From: Aphelocoma coerulescens
Lineage: Eukaryota; Chordata; Aves; Passeriformes; Corvidae
Reading direction: 5' to 3'
DNA length: 64,000 nt
NCBI RefSeq assembly: GCF_041296385.1
Contig: NC_091014.1
Coordinates: forward strand, 47,944,078-48,008,077
Under the pieces are notes generated by a model. That model did not search any database, had not been told where the DNA came from, and saw nothing but the letters and a program-made list of their open reading frames with translations. Positions 1 to 7,925 of this stretch are shown here, piece after piece (within the stretch, counting starts at the first letter, position 1; each line of letters starts with the position of its first letter). The position numbers and the translations under genes are program-made.

Positions 1-39
1 GTTAGGGTTAGGGTTAGGGTTACGCCTAGGGCTAGGCTT
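1..39 (+). repeat. Partial telomere-like linker at the window edge
   Basis: The window opens inside a linker: positions 1-22 are perfect TTAGGG-phase sequence, followed by the decayed hexamers that end every long linker. A C at 32 (AGGGCTAGG) replaces the usual T and I saw it in no other linker. This is an internal linker of the satellite, not a terminal telomere cap, because the tract is only 22 bp and a full monomer follows. Confidence 0.9.
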
Positions 40-222
40 GAGAAAACCACAAAGCCAGGAGCTCCAGGGACACTCACCATGCGAAAGGCAGGCCAAGTTG
101 AGCACGATACAGTTAAAACCTTGCTCCCTCTTCTTCTTTCTGCTTGGAACTCACCGCCGCCCAATGCCCCATTTCTGGCTCAAACTAGGTTATGGTTATG
201 GTTACACCTAGTGTTAGAGTTT
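40..222 (+). repeat. Type A monomer, 183 bp (reference copy)
   Basis: Type A is recognised by GGGACACTCACCATGCG, then GTTGAGCACGATACAG, the pyrimidine tract ending TTTCTGCTTGG, and CCGCCGCCC before AATGCCCC. Its 38-bp linker (185-222) consists of decayed hexamers: TTATGG twice, TTACAC, CTAGTG and TTAGAG or TTAGGG. It is normally followed by a B monomer. Because it is the only class without the AAGCTT motif, it is the most diverged of the three classes. Confidence 0.95.
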
Positions 223-411
223 GAGAAATCCACAAAGCCAGGAGCTCCAGGGATACTCAGCATGCGAAAGGCAGGCCAAGCTTATCGCAGCACAGCCAAA
301 ACCTTGCTCCCACTTCTTCATTCTTCTTGGAAGTCGCCACAACCCAATGCCTGATTTCTGGCTCAATCTAGGGTTAGGGTTAGGGTTAGGGTTACGCCTA
401 GGGTTAGGCTT
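223..411 (+). repeat. Type B monomer, 189 bp (reference copy)
   Basis: Type B begins GAGAAATCC, carries GGATACTCAGCATGCG, the AAGCTTATCGCAGCACAG motif, a CTTCATTCTTCTTGGAAG tract and CGCCACAACCCAATGCC. Its 44-bp linker (368-411) is the longest class and holds the least decayed telomeric tract, a 26-nt perfect TTAGGG-phase run at 369-394. B follows A and precedes C or A. Confidence 0.95.
368..411 (+). repeat. 44-bp telomere-like linker with four GGG runs
   Basis: Positions 369-394 are a perfect 26-nt TTAGGG-phase run containing four GGG triplets separated by TTA. This meets the usual sequence rule for an intramolecular G-quadruplex on the + strand and contains TTAGGGTTAG, the duplex and single-strand binding element of shelterin proteins (TRF1/TRF2 and POT1 in vertebrates). 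The remainder (TTACGC, CTAGGG, TTAGGC) is hexamer-phased but decayed. The same linker ends roughly one monomer in three across the window. Confidence 0.9.
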
Positions 412-588
412 GAGAAAACCACAAAGCCAGGAGCTCCAGGGATACTCCCCATGCGAAAGGCAGGCCAAGCTTATCGCAGCACAGCCAAAACCTTGCTCCC
501 ACTTCTTCATTCTTCTTGGAATTTGATACAGCCCAATGCCCGATTTCTGGCTCAAACTAGGGTTAGGGTTACGCCTAGGGTAAGGTTT
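412..588 (+). repeat. Type C monomer, 177 bp (variant copy)
   Basis: Type C shares AAGCTTATCGC with B but has GGATACTCCCC, begins GAGAAAACC and carries the 32-bp linker (557-588), two hexamers shorter than B. This copy has TTTGATACAG at 522-531 where most C monomers have TTCACCACAG, and its linker ends CTAGGGTAAGG, both shared with a segment near 34.8 kb. More typical C copies are at 961 (with GAATTC) and 2420 (with TTGGGATTC). Confidence 0.93.
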
Positions 589-1686
589 GAGAAAACCACA
601 AAGCCAGGAGCTCCAGGGACACTCACCATGCGAAAGGCAGGCCAAGTTGAGCACGATACAGTTAAAACCTTGCTCCCTCTTCCTCTTTCTGCTTGGAACT
701 CACCGCCGCCCAATGCCCCATTTCTGGCTCAAACTAGGTTATGTTTATGGTTACACCTAGTGTTAGGATTTGAGAAATCCACAAAGCCAGGAGCTCCAGG
801 GATACTCAGCATGCGAAAGGCAGGCCAAGCTTATCGCAGCACAGCCAAAACCTTGCTCCCTCTTCTTCATTCTTCTTGGAAGTCGCCACAACCCAATGCC
901 TGATTTCTGGCTCAATCTAGGGTTAGGGTTAGGGTTAGGGTTACGCCTAGGGTTAGGCTTGAGAAAACCACAAAGCCAGGAGCTCCAGGGATACTCCCCA
1001 TGCGAAAGGCAGGCCAAGCTTATCGCAGCACAGCCAAAACCTTGCTCCCACTTCTTCATTCTTATTGGAATTCACCACAGCCCAATGCCCGATTTCTGGC
1101 TCAAACTAGGGTTAGGGTTACGCCTAGGGTTAGGCTTGAGAAAACCACAAAGCCAGGAGCTCCAGGGACACTCACCATGCGAAAGGCAGGCCAAGTTGAG
1201 CACGATACAGTTAAAACCTTGCTCCCTCTTCTTCTTTCTGCTTGGAACTCGCCGCCGCCCAATGCCCCATTTCTGGCTCAAACTAGGTTATGGTTATGGT
1301 TACACCTAGTGTTAGGGTTTGAGAAATCCATAAAACCAGGAGCTCCAGGGATACTCAGCATGCGAAAGGCAGGCCAAGCTTATCGCAGCACAGCCAAAAC
1401 CTTGCTCCCACTACTTCATTCTTCTTGGAAGTCGCCACAACCCAATGCCTGATTTCTGGCTCAATCTAGGGTTAGGGTTAGGGTTAGGGTTATGCCTAGG
1501 GTTAGGCTTGAGAAAACCACAAAGCCAGGAGCTCCAGAGATACTCCCCATGCGAAAGGCAGGCCAAGCTTATCGCAGCACAGCCAAAACCTTGCTCTCAC
1601 TTCTTCATTCTTCTTGGGATTCACCACAGCCCAATGCCCGATTTCTGGCTCAAACTAGGGTTAGGGTTACGCCTAGGGTTAGGCTT

Positions 1687-1870
1687 GAGAAAACCACAAA
1701 GCCAGGAGCTCCAGGGACACTCACCATGCGAAAGGCAGGCCAAGTTGAGCACGATACAGTTAAAACCTTGCTCCCTCTTCTTCTTTCTGCTTGGAACTCG
1801 CTGCCGCCCAATGCCCCATTTCTGGCTCAAAATAGGGTTATGGTCGTGGTTACACCTAGTGTTAGGGTTT
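1687..1870 (+). repeat. Type A184 monomer with TTATGG-TCGTGG linker
   Basis: This A monomer has a 39-bp linker reading AATAGGG then TTATGG and TCGTGG, one base longer than the hexamer rule. Related 39-bp linkers begin CCAACTAGGG or CAAACTAGGG elsewhere (for example 2970-3153 and 13238-13421). The extra base is the only length class that is not a multiple of three, so it shifts any open frame crossing it. Confidence 0.88.
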
Positions 1871-2047
1871 GAGAAATCCACAAAGCCAGGAGCTCCAGGG
1901 ATACTCAGCATGCGAAAGGCAGGCCAAGCTTATCGCAGCACAAGCAAAACCTTGCTCCCTCTTCTTCATTCTTCTTGGAACTTGCCACAGCCCAATGCCC
2001 GATTTCTGTCTCAATCTAGGGTTAGGGTTACGCCTAGGGTTAGGCTT
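1871..2047 (+). repeat. B177 monomer (B body with short linker)
   Basis: The front matches B (GGATACTCAGC, AAGCTTATCGC, then GCACAAGCAAAACC), but the end reads CTTGCCACAGCCCAATGCCCG with TCTGTCTCAATC and the short 32-bp linker. It is followed directly by A, so it replaces B plus C. Homologous copies are at 9208, 12139, 16711, 19642, 22207, 25138, 35609, 39461 and 41843. Confidence 0.87.
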
Positions 2048-2596
2048 GAGAAAACCACAAAGCCAGGAGCTCCAGGGACACTCACCATGCGAAAGGCAGG
2101 CCAAGTTGAGCACGATACAGTTAAAACCTTGCTCCCTCTTCTTCTTTCTGCTTGGAACTCGCCGTCGCCCAATGCCCCATTTCTGGCTCAAACTAGGTTA
2201 TGGTTATGGTTACACCTAGTGTTAGGGTTTGAGAAATCCACAAAGCCAGGAGCTCCAGGGATACTCAGCATGCGAAAGGCAGGCCAAGCTTATCGCAGCA
2301 CAGCCAAAACCTTGCTCCCACTTCTTCATTCTTCTTGGAAGTCGCCACAACCCAGTGCCTGATTTCTGGCTCAATCTAGGGTTAGGGTTAGGGTTAGGGT
2401 TATGCCTAGGGTTAGGCTTGAGAAAACCACAAAGCCAGGAGCTCCAGGGATACTCCCCATGCGAAAGGCAGGCCAAGCTTATCGCAGCACAGCCAAAACC
2501 TTGCTCTCACTTCTTCATTCTTCTTGGGATTCACCACAGCCCAATGCCCGATTTCTGGCTCAAACTAGGGTTAGGGTTACGCCTAGGGTTAGGCTT

Positions 2597-2780
2597 GAGA
2601 AAACCACAAAGCCAGGAGCTCCAGGGACACTCACCATGCGAAAGGCAGGCCAAGTTGAGCACGATACAGTTAAAACCTTGCTCCCTCTTCCTCTTTCTGC
2701 TTGGAACTCACCGCCACCCAATGCCCCATTTCTGGCCCAAACTTCGGTTATGTTTATGGTTACACCTAGTGTTAGGATTT
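2597..2780 (+). repeat. Type A184 monomer with CTTCGG linker
   Basis: This A subtype has CTTCCTCTTTCTGC in the pyrimidine tract, CCGCCACCC, then GGCCCAAACTTCGG and hexamers TTATGT, TTATGG, TTACAC, CTAGTG, TTAGGA. Its 39-bp linker retains no intact TTAGGG at the start. It follows a TTGGGATTC-type C and precedes B, and it is a fixed member of both the 1,844-bp and 1,655-bp units. Confidence 0.88.
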
Positions 2781-3153
2781 GAGAAATCCACAAAGCCAGG
2801 AGCTCCAGGGATACTCAGCATGCGAAAGGCAGGCCAAGCTTATCGCAGCACAGCCAAAACCTTGCTCCCTCTTCTTCATTCTTCTTGGAAGTCGCCACAA
2901 CCCAATGCCTGATTTCTGGCTCAAACTAGGGTTAGGGTTAGGGTTAGGGTTACGCCTAGGTTAAGGTTTGAGAAAACCACAAAGCCAGGAGCTCCAGGGA
3001 CACTCACCATGTGAACGGCAGGCCAAGTTGAGCACGATACAGTTAAAACCTTGCTCCCTCTTCTTCTTTCTGCTTGGAACTCACCGCCGCCCAATGCCCC
3101 ATTTCTGGCTCCAACTAGGGTTATGGTCGTGGTTACACCTGGTGTTAGGGTTT

Positions 3154-3342
3154 GAGAAATCCACAAAGCCAGGAGCTCCGGGGATACTCAGCATGTGAAA
3201 GGCAGGCCAAGCTTATCGCAGCACAAGCAAAACCTTGCTCCTTCTTCTTCTTTCTGCTTGGAACTTGCCACAGCCCAATGCCCGATTTCTGGCTCAAACT
3301 AGGGTTAGGGTTAGGGTTAGGGTTACGCCTAGGGTTAGGCTT
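3154..3342 (+). repeat. B' chimeric monomer, 189 bp
   Basis: The front is B (GAGAAATCC, GGATACTCAGC, AAGCTTATCGCAGCACAAGC), the middle is A-like (CTTCTTCTTTCTGCTTGG in place of CTTCATTCTTCTTGG), and the tail returns to the CTTGCCACAGCCCAATGCCCG form with a 44-bp linker. The switch of blocks inside one monomer fits gene conversion or template switching. B' sits between A184 and A in the 1,844- and 1,655-bp units. Confidence 0.85.
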
Positions 3343-3891
3343 GAGAAAACCACAAAGCCAGGAGCTCCAGGGACGCTCACCATGCGAAAGGCAGGCCAAG
3401 TTGAGCACGATACAGTTAAAACCTTGCTCCCTCTTCTTCTTTCTGCTTGGAACTCACCGCCGCCCAATGCCCCATTTCTGGCTCAAACTAGGTTATGGTT
3501 ATGGTTACACCTAGTGTTAGGGTTTGAGAAATCCACAAAACCAGGAGCTCCAGGGATACTCAGAATGCGAAAGGCAGGCCAAGCTTATCGCAGCACAGCC
3601 AAAACCTTGCTCCCACTTCTTCATTCTTCTTGGAAGTCGCCACAACCCAATGCCTGATTTCTGGCCCAACCTAGGGTTAGGGTTAGGGTTAGGGTTACGC
3701 CTAGGGTTAGGCTTGAGAAAACCACAAAGCCAGGAGCTCCAGGGATACTCCCCATGCGAAAGGCAGGCCAAGCTTATCGCAGCACAGCCAAAACCTTGCT
3801 CCCACTTCTTCATTCTTATTGGAATTCACCACAGCCCAATGCCCGATTTCTGGCTCAAACTAGGGTTAGGGTTACGCCTAGGGTTAGGCTT

Positions 3892-4074
3892 GAGAAAACC
3901 ACAAAGCCAGGAGCTCGAGGGACACTCGCCACGCGAAAGGCAGGCCAAGTGGAGCACGATACAGTTAAAACCTTGCTCCCTCTTCTTCTTTCTGCTTGGA
4001 ACTCGCCGCCGCCCAATGCCCGATTTCTGGCTCAAACTAGGTTATGGTTATGGTTACACCTAGTGTTAGGATTT
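3892..4074 (+). repeat. A* monomer with CTCGAG marker
   Basis: A* differs from A by GAGCTCGAGGG, CACTCGCCACGCG and GTGGAGCACG. The CTCGAG (XhoI) hexamer lies at 3914-3919 and recurs only in the left part: 5758, 7222, 11251, 14725, 18754 and 24250. The A* copies at 31751, 33594, 37257, 38728 and 41110 keep CACGCG and GTGGAGC but have CTCCAGGG, so they form a sister subtype. Confidence 0.9.
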
Positions 4075-4263
4075 GAGAAATCCACAAAGCCAGGAGCTCC
4101 AGGGATACTCAGCATGCGAAAGGCAGGCCAAGCTTATCGCAGCACAGCCAAAACCTTGCTCCCTCTTCTTCATTCTTCTTGGAAGTCGCCACAACCCAAT
4201 GCCTGATTTCTGGCTCAATCTAGGGTTAGGGTTAGGGTTAGGGTTATGCCTAGGGTTAGGCTT

Positions 4264-6107
4264 GAGAAAACCACAAAGCCAGGAGCTCCAGGGATACTCC
4301 CCATGCGAAAGGCAGGCCAAGCTTATCGCAGCACAGCCAAAACCTTGCTCTCACTTCTTCATTCTTCTTGGGATTCACCACAGCCCAATGCCCGATTTCT
4401 GGCTCAAACTAGGGTTAGGGTTACGCCTAGGGTTAGGCTTGAGAAAACCACAAAGCCAGGAGCTCCAGGGACACTCACCATGTGAAAGGCAGGCCAAGTT
4501 GAGCACGATACAGTTAAAACCTTGCTCCCTCTTCCTCTTTCTGCTTGGAACTCACCGCCACCCAATGCCCCATTTCTGGCCCAAACTTCGGTTATGTTTA
4601 TGGTTACACCTAGTGTTAGGATTTGAGAAATCCACAAAGCCAGGAGCTCCAGGGATACTCAGCATGCGAAAGGCAGGCCAAGCTTATCGCAGCACAGCCA
4701 AAACCTTGCTCCCTCTTCTTCATTCTTCTTGGAAGTCGCCACAACCCAATGCCTGATTTCTGGCTCAAACTAGGGTTAGGGTTAGGGTTAGGGTTACGCC
4801 TAGGTTAAGGTTTGAGAAAACCACAAAGCCAGGAGCTCCAGGGACACTCACCATGTGAACGGCAGGCCAAGTTGAGCACGATACAGTTAAAACCTTGCTC
4901 CCTCTTCTTCTTTCTGCTTGGAACTCACCGCCGCCCAATGCCCCATTTCTGGCTCCAACTAGGGTTATGGTCGTGGTTACACCTGGTGTTAGGGTTTGAG
5001 AAATCCACAAAGCCAGGAGCTCCGGGGATACTCAGCATGTGAAAGGCAGGCCAAGCTTATCGCAGCACAAGCAAAACCTTGCTCCTTCTTCTTCTTTCTG
5101 CTTGGAACTTGCCACAGCCCAATGCCCGATTTCTGGCTCAAACTAGGGTTAGGGTTAGGGTTAGGGTTACGCCTAGGGTTAGGCTTGAGAAAACCACAAA
5201 GCCAGGAGCTCCAGGGACGCTCACCATGCGAAAGGCAGGCCAAGTTGAGCACGATACAGTTAAAACCTTGCTCCCTCTTCTTCTTTCTGCTTGGAACTCA
5301 CCGCCGCCCAATGCCCCATTTCTGGCTCAAACTAGGTTATGGTTATGGTTACACCTAGTGTTAGGGTTTGAGAAATCCACAAAACCAGGAGCTCCAGGGA
5401 TACTCAGAATGCGAAAGGCAGGCCAAGCTTATCGCAGCACAGCCAAAACCTTGCTCCCACTTCTTCATTCTTCTTGGAAGTCGCCACAACCCAATGCCTG
5501 ATTTCTGGCCCAACCTAGGGTTAGGGTTAGGGTTAGGGTTACGCCTAGGGTTAGGCTTGAGAAAACCACAAAGCCAGGAGCTCCAGGGATACTCCCCATG
5601 CGAAAGGCAGGCCAAGCTTATCGCAGCACAGCCAAAACCTTGCTCCCACTTCTTCATTCTTATTGGAATTCACCACAGCCCAATGCCCGATTTCTGGCTC
5701 AAACTAGGGTTAGGGTTACGCCTAGGGTTAGGCTTGAGAAAACCACAAAGCCAGGAGCTCGAGGGACACTCGCCACGCGAAAGGCAGGCCAAGTGGAGCA
5801 CGATACAGTTAAAACCTTGCTCCCTCTTCTTCTTTCTGCTTGGAACTCGCCGCCGCCCAATGCCCGATTTCTGGCTCAAACTAGGTTATGGTTATGGTTA
5901 CACCTAGTGTTAGGATTTGAGAAATCCACAAAGCCAGGAGCTCCAGGGATACTCAGCATGCGAAAGGCAGGCCAAGCTTATCGCAGCACAGCCAAAACCT
6001 TGCTCCCTCTTCTTCATTCTTCTTGGAAGTCGCCACAACCCAATGCCTGATTTCTGGCTCAATCTAGGGTTAGGGTTAGGGTTAGGGTTACGCCTAGGGT
6101 TAGGCTT
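4264..6107 (+). repeat. 1,844-bp ten-monomer unit, copy 2
   Basis: Starts at 4264, 4441, 4625, 4814, 4998, 5187, 5370, 5559, 5736 and 5919 repeat copy 1 in order. The last B has a TTACGCC linker where copy 1 has TTATGCC (T at 4247), because the next monomer at 6108 is a GAATTC-type C rather than a TTGGGATTC-type C. That change marks the right edge of the tandem duplication. Confidence 0.92.
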
Positions 6108-6461
6108 GAGAAAACCACAAAGCCAGGAGCTCCAGGGATACTCCCCATGCGAAAGGCAGGCCAAGCTTATCGCAGCACAGCCAAAACCTTGCTCCCACTT
6201 CTTCATTCTTATTGGAATTCACCACAGCCCAATGCCCGATTTCTGGCTCAAACTAGGGTTAGGGTTACGCCTAGGGTTAGGCTTGAGAAAACCACAAAGC
6301 CAGGAGCTCCAGGGATACTCCCCATGCGAAAGGCAGGCCAAGCTTATCGCAGCACAGCCAAAACCTTGCTCCCACTTCTTCATTCTTATTGGAATTCACC
6401 ACAGCCCAATGCCCGATTTCTGGCTCAAACTAGGGTTAGGGTTACGCCTAGGGTTAGGCTT
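6108..6461 (+). repeat. C-C doublet of GAATTC-type monomers
   Basis: Two consecutive 177-bp C monomers (6108 and 6285), both with TATTGGAATTCACC, break the usual C-to-A order. Equivalent doublets lie at 7572, 11601, 13611, 15075, 19104 and 24600, all inside the 7,503- and 5,496-bp blocks. The two monomers of a doublet look identical in the diagnostic positions, which suggests a single-monomer tandem duplication. Confidence 0.88.
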
Positions 6462-6650
6462 GAGAAAACCACAAAGCCAGGAGCTCCAGGGACACTCACC
6501 ATGCGAAAGGCAGGCCAAGTTGAGCACGATACAGTTAAAACCTTGCTCCTTCTTCTTCTTTCTGCTTGGAACTTGCCACAGCCCAATGCCCGATTTCTGG
6601 CTCAAACTAGGGTTAGGGTTAGGGTTAGGGTTACGCCTAGGGTTAGGCTT
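6462..6650 (+). repeat. A-front/B'-back recombinant monomer, 189 bp
   Basis: The first half is A (GGGACACTCACC, GTTGAGCACGATACAG) and the second half is B' (CTCCTTCTTCTTC, CTTGCCACAGCCC, 44-bp linker). It is preceded by C and followed by A, giving an unusual A-A succession. The only other copy is 7,503 bp downstream at 13965, as expected if it formed before that duplication. Confidence 0.86.
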
Positions 6651-7925
6651 GAGAAAACCACAAAGCCTGGAGCTCCAGGGACGCTCACCATGCGAAAGGC
6701 AGGCCAAGTTGAGCACGATACAGTTAAAACCTTGCTCCCTCTTCTTCTTTCTGCTTGGAACTCACCGCCGCCCAATGCCCCATTTCTGGCTCAAACTAGG
6801 TTATGGTTATGGTTACACCTAGTGTTAGGGTTTGAGAAATCCACAAAACCAGGAGCTCCAGGGATACTCAGAATGCGAAAGGCAGGCCAAGCTTATCGCA
6901 GCACAGCCAAAACCTTGCTCCCACTTCTTCATTCTTCTTGGAAGTCGCCACAACCCAATGCCTGATTTCTGGCCCAACCTAGGGTTAGGGTTAGGGTTAG
7001 GGTTACGCCTAGGGTTAGGCTTGAGAAAACCACAAAGCCAGGAGCTCCAGGGATACTCCCCATGCGAAAGGCAGGCCAAGCTTATCGCAGCACAGCCAAA
7101 ACCTTGCTCCCACTTCTTCATTCTTATTGGAATTCACCACAGCCCAATGCCCGATTTCTGGCTCAAACTAGGGTTAGGGTTACGCCTAGGGTTAGGCTTG
7201 AGAAAACCACAAAGCCAGGAGCTCGAGGGACACTCGCCACGCGAAAGGCAGGCCAAGTGGAGCACGATACAGTTAAAACCTTGCTCCCTCTTCTTCTTTC
7301 TGCTTGGAACTCGCCGCCGCCCAATGCCCGATTTCTGGCTCAAACTAGGTTATGGTTATGGTTACACCTAGTGTTAGGATTTGAGAAATCCACAAAGCCA
7401 GGAGCTCCAGGGATACTCAGCATGCGAAAGGCAGGCCAAGCTTATCGCAGCACAGCCAAAACCTTGCTCCCTCTTCTTCATTCTTCTTGGAAGTCGCCAC
7501 AACCCAATGCCTGATTTCTGGCTCAATCTAGGGTTAGGGTTAGGGTTAGGGTTACGCCTAGGGTTAGGCTTGAGAAAACCACAAAGCCAGGAGCTCCAGG
7601 GATACTCCCCATGCGAAAGGCAGGCCAAGCTTATCGCAGCACAGCCAAAACCTTGCTCCCACTTCTTCATTCTTATTGGAATTCACCACAGCCCAATGCC
7701 CGATTTCTGGCTCAAACTAGGGTTAGGGTTACGCCTAGGGTTAGGCTTGAGAAAACCACAAAGCCAGGAGCTCCAGGGATACTCCCCATGCGAAAGGCAG
7801 GCCAAGCTTATCGCAGCACAGCCAAAACCTTGCTCCCACTTCTTCATTCTTATTGGAATTCACCACAGCCCAATGCCCGATTTCTGGCTCAAACTAGGGT
7901 TAGGGTTACGCCTAGGGTTAGGCTT

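Larger units (their letters stand above)
1..2419 (+). repeat. A-B-C trimer region (about 549-bp higher-order repeat)
   Basis: Starts at 40, 589, 1138 and 2048 open trimers A(183)-B(189)-C(177), a 549-bp period. The run is interrupted at 1687-2047 by an A184 followed by a shortened B177, so one dimer replaces a trimer. Copies differ at many positions: TTATGG versus TTATGT in the A linker, CCACAAA versus CCATAAA in B, and TTACGCC versus TTATGCC at the end of the B linker. This is the simplest arrangement in the window. Confidence 0.9.
2420..4263 (+). repeat. 1,844-bp ten-monomer unit, copy 1
   Basis: Order: C, A184, B, A184, B', A, B, C, A*, B with starts 2420, 2597, 2781, 2970, 3154, 3343, 3526, 3715, 3892 and 4075. 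The next 1,844 bp repeat it in the same order. The clearest difference seen is C at 2639 versus T at 4483 (ATGCG versus ATGTG, a CpG transition). A further copy of this segment lies at 9757-11600. Confidence 0.92.

Noticed and set aside
1..22. Terminal telomere cap at the window start
   Set aside because: The tract is 22 bp, equal to part of an ordinary 44-bp linker, and the G-rich strand points into the window rather than out of its left edge.
79..81. ATG with preceding CACTCACC as a Kozak-like start
   Set aside because: The ATG lies in a fixed place in nearly every monomer as part of the satellite body, is often ATGTGA (a start followed at once by a stop), and leads into repeat-only translation.
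94..167. Pyrimidine tract (CTCCCTCTTCTTCTTTCTGC) as a polypyrimidine/splice or triplex element
   Set aside because: It is present in every A monomer but interrupted, with no mirror symmetry and no consistent splice-site context. There is nothing beyond composition to support a function.
763..1059. Minus-strand frames with Asn-Pro repeats resembling low-complexity proteins
   Set aside because: The Asn-Pro runs are the reverse-strand reading of the telomeric linker. The flanking residues are the satellite body, present in hundreds of copies.
1445..2362. Open reading frame of about 305 codons, with copies at 8782-9699, 16285-17202 and 21781-22698
   Set aside because: It translates telomere hexamers into Leu-Gly runs and otherwise repeats the monomer body in two frames. 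It has no recognised domain and no single conserved frame, and overlapping frames on both strands are equally open.
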